32,264 nt of DNA from JAJFVC01 sp039698075 (lineage in GTDB: Bacteria; Planctomycetota; Planctomycetia; Pirellulales; Thermoguttaceae): contig JBDKTJ010000110.1 in assembly GCA_039698075.1 (NCBI GenBank), forward strand, positions 1 through 32,264, read 5' to 3'. The notes below the pieces were generated by a model. The model saw only the letters and a program-made list of their open reading frames with translations. It ran no database searches and had not been told where the DNA came from. Every line of letters begins with the position of its first letter. Position 1 is the first letter of the stretch. Positions 1 through 7,795 of the stretch are shown in pieces. A program made the translations under genes and the position numbers.

Positions 1-2
1 GA

Positions 3-50
3 TGGCACGACCGGTCCATCGCCCGGGCCGAGGCCAATTCCGTGTTCTGA
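3..50 (+). CDS. C-terminal end of an unidentified protein (partial)
   Basis: The third reading frame from the left edge is open for 15 codons and ends in TGA at 48-50; its peptide ends in RAEANSVF. Nearly all third positions are G or C, as in the real genes nearby, which suggests the tail of a plus-strand gene that begins outside the window. Too little is visible to name a family, and a chance reading frame is possible. Confidence 0.4.
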   Translation, partial: WHDRSIARAEANSVF

Positions 51-127
51 TGGGCCGGCGCCGGTCGAATGTCGCGTCGTCGCAATCGCGTGCGGTCGAG
101 CCCGGATGTCGCAATGTCTTGAGAAAG

Positions 128-200
128 TACGCCCGGCAGGATTCGAACCTGCGACCAGCGGATTAGAAATCCGCTGCTCTATCCACTGAGCTACGGGCGC
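128..200 (-). tRNA. tRNA-Arg (anticodon UCU)
   Basis: The minus strand folds into a complete 73-nt cloverleaf. The acceptor stem is GCGCCCG/CGGGCGU with a terminal G-U pair, the D stem is GCTC/GAGC, the anticodon stem is GCGGA/TCCGC around the loop TTTCTAA, and the T arm is GCAGG-TTCGAAT-CCTGC. The anticodon TCT decodes AGA. The discriminator base is A and no CCA is encoded. Confidence 0.96.
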
Positions 201-379
201 AACTTGTTGATTTGTAATGACTTGCGGTTGTAACCAAACAGGCGGCAAGGCTCGACGCTTATTCCGGGGCTTGCCAAACGTCTGACATCAATCGCAACGC
301 CGCGGCACCATGCAAGTTAGCTTCAATCAAAGCATATTGCGAAAAGCGAGCCCCAGCAAGCCCAGACCGCCACGGGGGT

Positions 380-408
380 TTGTGCGTTGACCAGGGCGAT
401 GGTATAGT
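380..408 (+). promoter_or_regulatory. Possible sigma-70-type promoter of xseA
   Basis: TTGTGC at 380-385 and TATAGT at 403-408 are separated by 17 bases and lie about 40 bases before the chosen xseA start. The -10 box is good and the -35 box is weak. The call rests on pattern matching only. Confidence 0.35.
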
Positions 409-451
409 GCACCCCTTCGCTGTTTGGTTCGCGGTCCCGCCGCCTCACGCC

Positions 452-1690
452 ATGTTTCCGACCATGCTCAACGCCGAACGCCCGCTTTCCGTCTGGGAGC
501 TGACGTCGCAAATCAAAGACCTCGTCGAGTCGGCGTTTCCCGAGATCTGGGTGGCCGGCGAGGTGTCGAACTTCGCCCGGCCTCAGTCGGGCCATTGCTA
601 TTTGACGTTGAAGGACGATCGAGCCCAGCTTCGAGCCGTGATGTGGCGGGGCGTCGCTTCTCGGCTTCGGTTCGATTTGCACGACGGCCTGGAGGTGATT
701 TGCCGAGGTCGGCTCGACTTGTACGCCCCGCGCGGCACGTATCAGTTGGTGATCGAGGATATGATGCCGCGAGGTATGGGGGCGTTGGAGTTGGCCCTGC
801 GTCAGTTGCGCGAAAAACTGGCCCGCGAAGGACTGTTCGATCCCGCCCGAAAACGTCCGTTGCCGGCGATCGTGCGACGGGTGGCGGTCGTGACCAGTCC
901 GACCGGCGCGGCCATCCGCGATTTCCTTCAGGTGCTCGGCCGACGTTGGCGCGGCATCGACGTGTTGATCGTCCCGGTTCGCGTGCAAGGCGAAGGGGCG
1001 GCGCAGGAAATCGCCGCGGCGCTGGAAACCGTCAACCGGTTGGCGAAAAAAGCGGAAGGGACCGCCGGTCGAATCGACTGCCTGGTCGTCACGCGCGGCG
1101 GCGGAAGTCTTGAAGATCTTTGGGCGTTCAACGAAGAGCCCGTCGTGCGGGCCATCGCCGATTCGGAGCTTCCGGTCGTTTCGGCCGTGGGGCACGAGAT
1201 CGACGTGACGTTGTCCGATCTGGCGGCGGATTTACGCGCGCTGACGCCCAGCGAAGCGGCCGAACGGATCGCGCCGGACGCCGACCAGTGGACCGTCCAA
1301 CTGCGGCAGATCGAGCGTCGCATGGCCGGGGCGTTGCGAGCCCGGGCCGAATCCGCTCGCAATCGTTTGGACGGGCTGACGCGTCGGACGGTGTTTCGAC
1401 GGCCTTTTCAGCGGATTTTCGAGTGGGTCCAACGGCTCGATCAATGGGAGGCTCGGGCGTTGCGGGCGATGCGTGGGCGGCTGCGTCTGGCTCGTCAGCG
1501 GGTCGACACAACCGCCGGCCGGCTCGAATCGTTGAGTCCCCTGGCGGTGTTGAAACGCGGCTACAGCGTGACCCGTCGCGTGGACGACGGCCGCGTGATT
1601 CACGATGCAGCCGAGCTTTCGCCCGGTCAGCGGATTGCGACCCGGCTGGCCCGAGGCGAGGTGGTCAGCCAGGTTTTGGAGCTGGAATGA
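452..1690 (+). CDS. xseA: Exodeoxyribonuclease VII large subunit
   Basis: This is the large subunit of exonuclease VII, a cytoplasmic single-strand-specific DNase that acts with multiple small XseB subunits in DNA repair. The N-terminus carries the family's opening (LSVWELTSQIKDLVE, then WVAGEVSNF and SGHCYLTLKD), which is the OB-fold DNA-binding domain. The catalytic domain follows with AVVTSPTGAAIRDFL, the conserved TRGGGSLEDLWAFN and VSAVGHEIDVTLSDLAAD. A long Arg/Leu-rich helical region leads to the C-terminal LKRGYSV motif. The frame is open from 380, but family alignment places the start at ATG 452 or 464, just before the LSVWELT block; neither has a clear ribosome-binding site. The protein is about 412 aa, slightly short of the usual 400-460. 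No xseB follows; the next gene runs in the opposite direction after a small GACCGT/ACGGTC hairpin (1689-1703). Confidence 0.95.
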   Translation: MFPTMLNAERPLSVWELTSQIKDLVESAFPEIWVAGEVSNFARPQSGHCYLTLKDDRAQLRAVMWRGVASRLRFDLHDGLEVICRGRLDLYAPRGTYQLVIEDMMPRGMGALELALRQLREKLAREGLFDPARKRPLPAIVRRVAVVTSPTGAAIRDFLQVLGRRWRGIDVLIVPVRVQGEGAAQEIAAALETVNRLAKKAEGTAGRIDCLVVTRGGGSLEDLWAFNEEPVVRAIADSELPVVSAVGHEIDVTLSDLAADLRALTPSEAAERIAPDADQWTVQLRQIERRMAGALRARAESARNRLDGLTRRTVFRRPFQRIFEWVQRLDQWEARALRAMRGRLRLARQRVDTTAGRLESLSPLAVLKRGYSVTRRVDDGRVIHDAAELSPGQRIATRLARGEVVSQVLELE

Positions 1691-1706
1691 CCGTTGGACG
1701 GTCGGG

Positions 1707-2687
1707 TTAGGGAATCATCGCCACGCCGCCGACCCAGGCGCCTGCTTCAAACAACGCGCCGCGCACGCTCAACGGAAGCGGGTCGAACAAATACGGAGCG
1801 CAATCGCCGGGCCGATAGTAGCCGAGCGTGTAGATGCACTCGTTCGGCAATTCGAGGCCCATCTTGTAGGGCAAAATCGGGAACGTCAGGAAGAAATGGG
1901 CGCCCGAGGCGAACGGCTGCACCCAAGGGCCGACCATGTGCCCATAACGCTCGAGTTGCACGTCCTCGAAATACAACGGCTTGTGACACAGGCCCGAGGC
2001 CGTCCACGTGTACGTGATCGGCGCGAAATTGCGGCCCCGAAACGCCGCGCCGGCCAGCGGGCAATCGTGCGGCAGATCGCCCTCCGACGGCGTGATGTTC
2101 GTTGTCACCTCGGTGATCTTTTTCAGATCCTTGGGCGAGGGGCAGCCTTCGTGGAACTCGTGCTGCCGCGAGGGAATCTCTTGCTCCAGCCGAGTGCCAA
2201 GCGGCGACGGTCTCGAGCGAGCCTTCGGCGTGTAGAGCGGCGACCGCGCGCCGTTCGGTTTCGCCGCCGGAAGCGGCGACGTATTCAGCGGTTTCGGCTC
2301 GATCGCATCGGTCGGGCCGGGCGAGGTTGATTTCTTGTCGCCAAACGGGTCGTTCATCGCGCCGGCGGTCGGGGCGGCGTTTTGCGACGTTCGCACCGGA
2401 CGCGGCGATTCGTAGGACGACGTCACGCAATCGCTGGAGGCGGCATCCTCCGTGGCCACCGCGGCGACCGGACGTTGCGACGTCCATTTCAACCGGCTGC
2501 CGTTTTGGCCGGTGCTGTAACGGGCTGCTCGGACTGCCGAGCCTTCGTCGTCGGCCGCGACCCCAAAGGTCGGTCCGACAGTCAGGAAACCAATGGCGGC
2601 CAATGCCGCGCAACACCCTCTACGAACCTTCGCCGGCCATGTGCTCCGTGCTGTAGTTCGGCGCTTCCTGCGTAATAGTGATGTCAT
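1707..2687 (-). CDS. Exported protein of unknown function
   Basis: I do not recognise this family beyond its resemblance in style to planctomycete-only exported proteins. A basic stretch (LLRRKRR) and a hydrophobic core (CCAALAAIGFLTVGPTF) followed by GVAADD look like a Sec signal peptide. A Pro/Ser/Arg-rich linker of about 120 residues precedes a compact C-terminal half rich in Cys, Trp, Tyr and Pro (for example TYTWTASGLCHKPLYFEDV and YKMGLELPNECIYTLGYYRPGDC). The frame stays open to 3017, but that part only shadows guaB. The first ATG giving a signal peptide is at 2687, overlapping the guaB stop by 68 bases. A later start near 2625 (TTG or GTG) would avoid the overlap but would cut the basic region. 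The gene follows guaB in the same direction and may be co-transcribed with it. It ends convergently with xseA. Confidence 0.75.
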   Translation of the reverse strand: MTSLLRRKRRTTARSTWPAKVRRGCCAALAAIGFLTVGPTFGVAADDEGSAVRAARYSTGQNGSRLKWTSQRPVAAVATEDAASSDCVTSSYESPRPVRTSQNAAPTAGAMNDPFGDKKSTSPGPTDAIEPKPLNTSPLPAAKPNGARSPLYTPKARSRPSPLGTRLEQEIPSRQHEFHEGCPSPKDLKKITEVTTNITPSEGDLPHDCPLAGAAFRGRNFAPITYTWTASGLCHKPLYFEDVQLERYGHMVGPWVQPFASGAHFFLTFPILPYKMGLELPNECIYTLGYYRPGDCAPYLFDPLPLSVRGALFEAGAWVGGVAMIP

Positions 2688-4101
2688 GAGGGTGACTCTC
2701 CCGTACACTGGCTGGTGTAACCCGTATGAATCGCGCATCCTTGCGCAACTCCTGAATCGTTCGCGTTCCACAATATCCCATGCCGGCTCGGAGTCCGCCG
2801 ACCAACTGGTAGACGAACGGGCCGAGTTGTCCCTTGTAGGGCACTCGTCCTTCGACGCCTTCGGGCACCAGTTTGTCGGGCGTGCGTCGTCCGCTCTGGC
2901 GATAGCGCTCGCTCGAGCCTTGGACCATCGCGCCCAACGAACCCATGCCGCGATAAACCTTGAACGTTCGTCCTTGGTAAAGGATTTGCGCCCCCGGACT
3001 TTCCTGGAGCCCGGCAAAAAGTCCTCCCAACATCACCACGTCGGCCCCGGCGGCAATCGCCTTGGTCACATCGCCGGAGAAGCGAACACCGCCATCGGCG
3101 ATGATCGGCGTCTCCGTTTTGGCCGCCGCTTGGGCTGCCCGATAAATCGCAGTGATCTGCGGGACGCCGACGCCGGAAATCACGCGAGTGGTGCAGATCG
3201 ATCCGGGCCCGATGCCAACCTTGACGGCGTCGGCTCCGGCCGCGATCAGATCTTGACACCCCTCGGCCGTGGCCACGTTGCCGGCCACGACGTCGATGTC
3301 CCAACGCTTCTTGATCTCCTTGACGGTTTCAATAACGTTCGATGAGTGCCCATGCGCACTGTCGACCACCAACACGTCGACGCCCTTGTTGATCAGAGCC
3401 TCGATGCGGTCATAATCATGCACACCGACGGCAGCTCCCGCACGTAGCCTACCTTGCTTATCTTTGCAGGCTTGCGGAAACCTCCGCATCATATCAATGT
3501 CTTTAATCGTAATCAGTCCGGTCAGTCTAAAATCTTCGTCAACCAGCAAAAGCTTCTCCACCTTTTTTGCCATTAAAATCTTCTCAGCTTCCTCAAGCGT
3601 TACAGTCCCCATGGCCGTGACCAGGTTTTCGTGGGTCATGACGTCGGAGATAGGCAGGTTCCAGTTCTCGAGGAAGCGGAGGTCGCGGCGGGTGATGATG
3701 CCGACCAGTCGTCCGTCGGACGTGGTGACGGGCAGGCCCGAGACGTTGTACTGGTTCATGATGTCCCGGGCGCGACCCGAGGTGGCGTCGGGCGACAGCG
3801 TGGCTGGGGTGCTGATGATGCCATTGGCGCTGCGTTTGACTTTTTCGACCTCTTCGGCCTGGCGTTCGACGGACAGATTTTTGTGGATGATGCCGATCCC
3901 CCCCTGCAGAGCAAGGGCGATGGCCATTTCGGCCTCGGTCACGGTGTCCATCGGGGAGCTCAACAGCGGGATATTCAAACGGATGCGTTTGGTCAGCCGC
4001 GTGGAGACGTCGACTTCCGCCGGCACGACTTCGCTATAGCGCGGTTCCAGCAGGACGTCGTCGAATGTGAGGCCTTTATATTCGCGTACTTTGTCGTCCA
4101 T
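2620..4101 (-). CDS. guaB: Inosine-5'-monophosphate dehydrogenase
   Basis: GuaB oxidises IMP to XMP with NAD+, the committed step of GMP synthesis in the cytoplasm. The 493-residue protein has the usual length and order. The N-terminal block is LTFDDVLLEPRYS, a pair of CBS domains lies at about residues 98-208, and the catalytic loop GPGSICTTR carries the active-site Cys303. The flap region holds KLVPEGVEGRVPYKG, and the C-terminus contains ESHPHDITIT. The ATG at 4101 is chosen because AGGAG lies about 10 bases upstream and the protein then begins MDDKVREYKG like other GuaB proteins; the open frame to 4212 is leader. The second CBS domain (bases about 3450-3605) is clearly more AT-rich than the rest of the gene. 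The exported-protein gene follows and overlaps the stop. Confidence 0.98.
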   Translation of the reverse strand: MDDKVREYKGLTFDDVLLEPRYSEVVPAEVDVSTRLTKRIRLNIPLLSSPMDTVTEAEMAIALALQGGIGIIHKNLSVERQAEEVEKVKRSANGIISTPATLSPDATSGRARDIMNQYNVSGLPVTTSDGRLVGIITRRDLRFLENWNLPISDVMTHENLVTAMGTVTLEEAEKILMAKKVEKLLLVDEDFRLTGLITIKDIDMMRRFPQACKDKQGRLRAGAAVGVHDYDRIEALINKGVDVLVVDSAHGHSSNVIETVKEIKKRWDIDVVAGNVATAEGCQDLIAAGADAVKVGIGPGSICTTRVISGVGVPQITAIYRAAQAAAKTETPIIADGGVRFSGDVTKAIAAGADVVMLGGLFAGLQESPGAQILYQGRTFKVYRGMGSLGAMVQGSSERYRQSGRRTPDKLVPEGVEGRVPYKGQLGPFVYQLVGGLRAGMGYCGTRTIQELRKDARFIRVTPASVRESHPHDITITQEAPNYSTEHMAGEGS

Positions 4102-4149
4102 GGGACATCCGCTCCTTTGGTGCAAAGGGCTGCTTAGAGTAAACCCCGT

Positions 4150-4177
4150 ATTATCGCGGATTCGCCCTGAAATGCAA
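4150..4177 (-). promoter_or_regulatory. Probable guaB promoter
   Basis: On the minus strand TTGCAT and GATAAT are separated by 16 bases, with the -10 box about 50 bases before the guaB ATG. The -10 box matches the sigma-70 consensus at five of six positions; the -35 box is weaker. Confidence 0.45.
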
Positions 4178-4233
4178 GGAGGGGGCACCGCAAACATCTT
4201 GCCCGTGCCCATTCACCGTAGTTTCTTCCTCCC

Positions 4234-4275
4234 TAAAAAAACAGCCTGTTTTCCTAAAAAAAGGCAAACAGGCTG
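4234..4275 (-). terminator. Strong intrinsic terminator after the PEP-CTERM gene
   Basis: A perfect 10-bp stem (CAGCCTGTTT with AAACAGGCTG) encloses a 14-base loop and is followed on the minus strand by seven T residues. It sits about 50 bases past the stop of the PEP-CTERM gene. On the plus strand a shorter T run follows, so it may act weakly in that direction too. Confidence 0.85.
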
Positions 4276-4327
4276 CAACTTTTTCGTCTTTCACGCCGCC
4301 AATGCCGGAGATTTTATTTCTCCGCAA

Positions 4328-5371
4328 TTAATGGAAACGGCGTCTGTGGGCGGACACCCTGCGCATCACGCCTCGCCCAAACGGCAGACCGGTGACGATC
4401 AGCGTCAGCAGCAGGCCCAGCGAGGACGGCTCCGGCACGGCGGAGGCTGTCACCGGCGCCAGCCAGTTCACCCCGCTGACCGCTTGCATGTCGACCGACG
4501 CCGGATTCAGCGAGCCGATGGAATTCCCCTCCGCATCGACCAGATCAATTCCCGTGACGCCTTGCCACGTGATCGTGTTCATCATGTCCAGCGAACTGCT
4601 CGCCACCGTGACGCCGATCGGCAAGGTATCCCACCAAAAACTGTAGTAACTGCCTACGTCGACCTCCGACCCAACCACATAGCGCGTCGTCTGTCCAAAC
4701 GTGAAGGGGATGTCCACCGTGACCGTCTTCGAGAACTCGACATTGCCCGTCGTGACGGGAGCCGCCGAGAAGTCGTTGTAAGACCACGAACCGGAGCTTT
4801 CTTGAACGCCCACGGTGCAACTGAGCGCAACGTTGCCGAGCGACGCGTCGCTGGGCCAATTGCTGCTGCGAACGCCGTGAAATTGAACGGTTGCGTGTAG
4901 GACGCCTGACTCACCGTTGTGTTCGGCGTTTTGAATCGTGATGTCATCGGCCCATGCCGTGAAGACGTTTCCACGCCCGATGAAAAACGGATTGGTCGCG
5001 GACGAAACGTCTTGGCAGTTGAGTTCTGCGGTGGTGACAATCTGATTCTTGCTCCACCCCATGCCGCTCCACGCGGCCACGCTTGCATACGCGCCGAGGG
5101 ACGAAGCCGCCGAGTACACCACCGAGGAATCGTGGTAGTCGTAATTTGCGGCTGGCTCGCTGCCGGCCATCACAGCGTCGTTGGTGTAATAACCGACGCC
5201 GGTGGAGCAGTAGTGTCCCGCTTCATACGGAAACTCACTGGCGTCATTGATTTCCGGCAACGTCGCCCCCGCCGGAGCGACGATCCAGAAGAACCCAAGC
5301 AGGGCCAAGAAACTGGAACCATACACAGAGCATCTACCCAAGATGCCTGAACGATGAGAAACGAATCGCAT
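4328..5371 (-). CDS. PEP-CTERM sorting domain protein
   Basis: This is a 347-residue exported protein with an N-terminal signal peptide (hydrophobic core around residues 19-36, ending APAGA). The C-terminal tail is a PEP-CTERM signal: Val-Pro-Glu-Pro at 312-315, a hydrophobic helix, then a basic Arg-rich end. In this family the tail is recognised and cut by an exosortase, releasing the protein at the surface or into the extracellular matrix. The body is Ser/Thr/Gly-rich and probably beta-sandwich, with no recognisable enzyme motif; its role is unknown. The ATG at 5371 has a near-perfect AGGAGG nine bases upstream. The gene has its own good promoter directly after galM and is closed by a strong terminator. 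No exosortase gene is in the window. Confidence 0.9.
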   Translation of the reverse strand: MRFVSHRSGILGRCSVYGSSFLALLGFFWIVAPAGATLPEINDASEFPYEAGHYCSTGVGYYTNDAVMAGSEPAANYDYHDSSVVYSAASSLGAYASVAAWSGMGWSKNQIVTTAELNCQDVSSATNPFFIGRGNVFTAWADDITIQNAEHNGESGVLHATVQFHGVRSSNWPSDASLGNVALSCTVGVQESSGSWSYNDFSAAPVTTGNVEFSKTVTVDIPFTFGQTTRYVVGSEVDVGSYYSFWWDTLPIGVTVASSSLDMMNTITWQGVTGIDLVDAEGNSIGSLNPASVDMQAVSGVNWLAPVTASAVPEPSSLGLLLTLIVTGLPFGRGVMRRVSAHRRRFH

Positions 5372-5444
5372 GCGCGCTGCCTCCTAACAAAAAAAGTTAC
5401 GTGAGTTTATGCACCCCCAAAAGGTGTGGTGTGCGATGCGGCTA

Positions 5445-5472
5445 TTTTTACCAGCCCACCCTACCTTGTCAA
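5445..5472 (-). promoter_or_regulatory. Promoter of the PEP-CTERM gene
   Basis: The minus strand shows a perfect -35 box TTGACA (5467-5472), a 16-base spacer and TAAAAA as -10 box (5445-5450). It lies just past the galM stop and would give a leader of about 65 bases. Confidence 0.5.
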
Positions 5473-5479
5473 GCCCACC

Positions 5480-6523
5480 TCAGCAGCGACATGTTGAAAA
5501 TCGGTAGATGCATGTATGGCGATAGGTCTCGTCGGGCCGCAACACGACCGAGGGGAACTCGGGATAGTGAATCGCTTCGGGCGGACGGCCGGTTTCCAGG
5601 CAGACGCCGGCGTGCTTGTGATAGACCGCTCCCTGTTTGCCGGGGCGTCCGTTCAAATAGTTGCCCGTGTAAACGACCAACGCCGGCTGGTTGGTCAGCA
5701 CGTCCAGCGAGCGTCCCGAGTTGGGTTCCTGTAAAGTCGCCACGCGGCGCAGTTGGCCATCGTCGTTGCCGCGTCGCAAAAAACAGAAGTCGTAGCCGCC
5801 GCTGATTTGGTGGATCCGCTGGCCGATGGCCGTCGGGCGGCTGAAATCGTTGGGCGTGTCGGCCACAGGCAAGATCGTGTCGGCCGGTCCGCCAGGCGTT
5901 TTGGGAGTGATCCAACGATCGACGTCCATTTGAAGCACGTGGTTTAAGATGTCACCGCAGCCGGCGCCGGCCAGATTGAAATAGCCGTGGTGCGTCAGGT
6001 TGATCAACGTCGGCCGGTCGGTGGTGGCCGTGCATTCGATCTTCAGTTGGTTGTCGTCGGTCAACGTGAACAGGGCCGCGACGTGCAGATTGCCCGGATA
6101 GCCTTGATCGCCGTCGGGGCTGTGCAAGGTCATCCGAACGGCGGGCGAGGGACCGTCGGAAACCGGCTCGGCCGTCCAAATTCTCCGGTTGAACCCGACC
6201 TCGCCGCCATGCATGTGGTGTTCGCCCTTGTTTTTCACCAGATGGTGCGGCTGACCGTCGAGCGTGAACTGGGCGCCGGTGATCCGAAAAGCGACTCGGC
6301 CCACCAAACAGCCGAAATAGGTATTGTCGGCGTCGTATTGCTGCGGATCGTCGAAGCCCAACACTACATCGGACAGCTTGCCCGTTCGGTCGGGCATCCA
6401 CAGTTCCGAAACGGTCGCGCCGAGAGTCAGAATTCGAACCATCGCACCGCCGGCGTTTTTCAGGGTGTAACGATCGACCGGTTCGCCGGAACGGCTGACA
6501 CCCCAGGCTTCTTTTTCGAGCAT
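5480..6523 (-). CDS. galM: Aldose 1-epimerase (galactose mutarotase)
   Basis: This family interconverts the alpha and beta anomers of aldoses such as galactose and glucose in the cytoplasm or periplasm. The 347-residue length is typical. Family landmarks are recognisable: GCLVGRVAFRI (Arg80), HHMHGGEVGFNRRIW (His105 substrate binder), LINLTHHGYFNLAG (His179, the proposed general acid), GGYDFCF, and CLETGRPPEAIHYPEFPS with Glu310 as the expected general base. Several usually conserved positions differ: N-R-I is FRI here, NLTNH is NLTHH, and the E-T-Q segment is E-T-G. Substrate preference may therefore differ. The ATG at 6523 is chosen over 6538 because GAGGGA lies seven bases upstream. It follows hinT by 59 bases on the same strand and may be co-transcribed. 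No signal peptide is seen. Confidence 0.93.
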   Translation of the reverse strand: MLEKEAWGVSRSGEPVDRYTLKNAGGAMVRILTLGATVSELWMPDRTGKLSDVVLGFDDPQQYDADNTYFGCLVGRVAFRITGAQFTLDGQPHHLVKNKGEHHMHGGEVGFNRRIWTAEPVSDGPSPAVRMTLHSPDGDQGYPGNLHVAALFTLTDDNQLKIECTATTDRPTLINLTHHGYFNLAGAGCGDILNHVLQMDVDRWITPKTPGGPADTILPVADTPNDFSRPTAIGQRIHQISGGYDFCFLRRGNDDGQLRRVATLQEPNSGRSLDVLTNQPALVVYTGNYLNGRPGKQGAVYHKHAGVCLETGRPPEAIHYPEFPSVVLRPDETYRHTCIYRFSTCRC

Positions 6524-6582
6524 GTGAAGATCCCTCATAGAGGACAGGTTGGCGGGCTGTCTGGAATAAAGCGGACAATCGG

Positions 6583-6927
6583 TTAGCCCGGCGGCCACGT
6601 GAGCCGACGACCGCCCAACAGGTGGAAGTGCAGGTGCATCACTTCCTGACCGGCGTCGCGTCCACAATTGGCCACGACGCGATAACCGTCGGAAAGTCCA
6701 TACTGAGCCGCGATGGTCGGCATGACGGCCAGCAGATGTCCAACCAACGGGGCGTCGGCCGCGGTGATTTCATCGATCGAGGCGATCTCGCGTTTCGGAA
6801 TCACCAGCACGTGGACCGGCGCCGCCGGATGGACGTCCTCGAACGCCAGGCACTGCTCGTCTTCGAACACGATCTTGGCCGGAATTTCTCGGTCGATGAT
6901 CCGTTTGAAAATCGTTTTTTCGGGCAT
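6583..6927 (-). CDS. hinT: HIT-family nucleotide-binding hydrolase (HinT-like)
   Basis: HIT proteins of this branch hydrolyse purine nucleoside phosphoramidates and AMP-lysine type adducts in the cytoplasm. The 114-residue protein opens with TIFKRIIDREIPAKIVFED, has HVLVIPKREIASIDE in the middle, and carries the defining histidine triad as HLHFHLLGG near the C-terminus, with the central His as nucleophile. The ATG at 6927 is supported by AGGAGG six bases upstream; the open frame to 7032 runs into hemD. It is divergent from hemD, and galM follows on the same strand. Confidence 0.96.
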   Translation of the reverse strand: MPEKTIFKRIIDREIPAKIVFEDEQCLAFEDVHPAAPVHVLVIPKREIASIDEITAADAPLVGHLLAVMPTIAAQYGLSDGYRVVANCGRDAGQEVMHLHFHLLGGRRLTWPPG

Positions 6928-6944
6928 GATGTCCTCCTGCTGGG

Positions 6945-6975
6945 CTGCCAGTATACCATGGATTCTGATAAAATA
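6945..6975. promoter_or_regulatory. Possible divergent promoters between hinT and hemD
   Basis: A TATACT box on the minus strand (6950-6955) lies about 22 bases before hinT. GATAAAAT on the plus strand (6967-6974) lies about 30 bases before the hemD start. Neither has a convincing -35 box. The two promoters would overlap in the short intergenic space. Confidence 0.3.
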
Positions 6976-7005
6976 GCAGCCTGGGGCCTCGGTGGGGAGT
7001 ACAAC

Positions 7006-7785
7006 GTGGACGTCTCGCCGTTTCTGAAACAACCGATGGTCGGCAGCCGCGTGATGGTCACCCGGCCGATCCAGTCCAACGATGGGCTGGTCGAGCGGTT
7101 GCGGCAGTTGGGGGCCGAGGTGATCGTGCAGCCGACCATTGCGATCGAGCCGCCGGCGGATTGGGCTCCGGTCGATCAGGCGTTAGCTCGGCTCGACCAG
7201 TTCGATTGGCTCGTGTTTCTGAGCGTTCATGGCGTTCGTTTTTTTTGGAATCGGCTGGCCGAAGTTCACGGCTTGGGGCGGTTGGACGCCGTGCGGTTGG
7301 CGGCCATCGGACCCGGCACGGCCGGTGAGTTGGCCCGTCTGGGACGAACGGCCGACCTGATGCCCGAGCGGTTCTGCGCCGAGGCGTTGGCCGATCGTCT
7401 GACGCCGGAGGCCGCGGGCCGGAGTTTTTTGATTGCCCGGGCCAGTCGGGGACGCGAGGTGTTGGCCGATCGTTTGACCGCCGCCGGGGCCACGGTTGAG
7501 CAGGTGGTGGTTTACTCCAGCGTCGACGTCGAGCAGGCCGATCCGACAGTTTCGGCCGCGCTGCAGGCCAACGAGATCGACTGGATCACGGTGACCAGTT
7601 CCGCGATCGCCCGATCGCTGGTCCGATTGTTCGGTAAAAATCTCCGCCGTGCGAAATTGGCCAGCATCAGTCCGTTGACTTCCGAGACGCTGATCGAGCT
7701 GGGCTATCGGCCGACGGTTGAGGCGATCGACGCAACGATGGCCGGACTGGTGACCGCCATCCACGATTATCTGGTCTACTACTGA
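7006..7785 (+). CDS. hemD: Uroporphyrinogen-III synthase
   Basis: HemD closes and inverts ring D of hydroxymethylbilane to make uroporphyrinogen III, the branch point to haem, sirohaem and corrins. The family is poorly conserved in sequence, but its layout is clear. There is an N-terminal VMVTRP block followed by LVERLRQLGAEVIVQPTIAIEPP, then FDWLVFLSVHGVRFFWNRL, and AIGPGTAGELARLG. The second lobe has FLIARASRGREVLADRL, VYSSV, ITVTSSAIARSLVRLFG and SISPLTSETLIELGYRPTVEA. Length is 259 aa, as usual. I chose the GTG at 7006 because GGGGAG stands six bases before it; an in-frame ATG at 6958 lacks such a site and would overlap the putative promoter. hemD is alone on its strand and ends 10 bases from the convergent nnrE gene. 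Confidence 0.9.
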   Translation: MDVSPFLKQPMVGSRVMVTRPIQSNDGLVERLRQLGAEVIVQPTIAIEPPADWAPVDQALARLDQFDWLVFLSVHGVRFFWNRLAEVHGLGRLDAVRLAAIGPGTAGELARLGRTADLMPERFCAEALADRLTPEAAGRSFLIARASRGREVLADRLTAAGATVEQVVVYSSVDVEQADPTVSAALQANEIDWITVTSSAIARSLVRLFGKNLRRAKLASISPLTSETLIELGYRPTVEAIDATMAGLVTAIHDYLVYY

Positions 7786-7795
7786 GCCGCGCGTC

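Noticed and set aside
323..1195. Minus-strand open frame of 290 codons
   Set aside because: It is antisense to xseA and its composition is that of a shadow.
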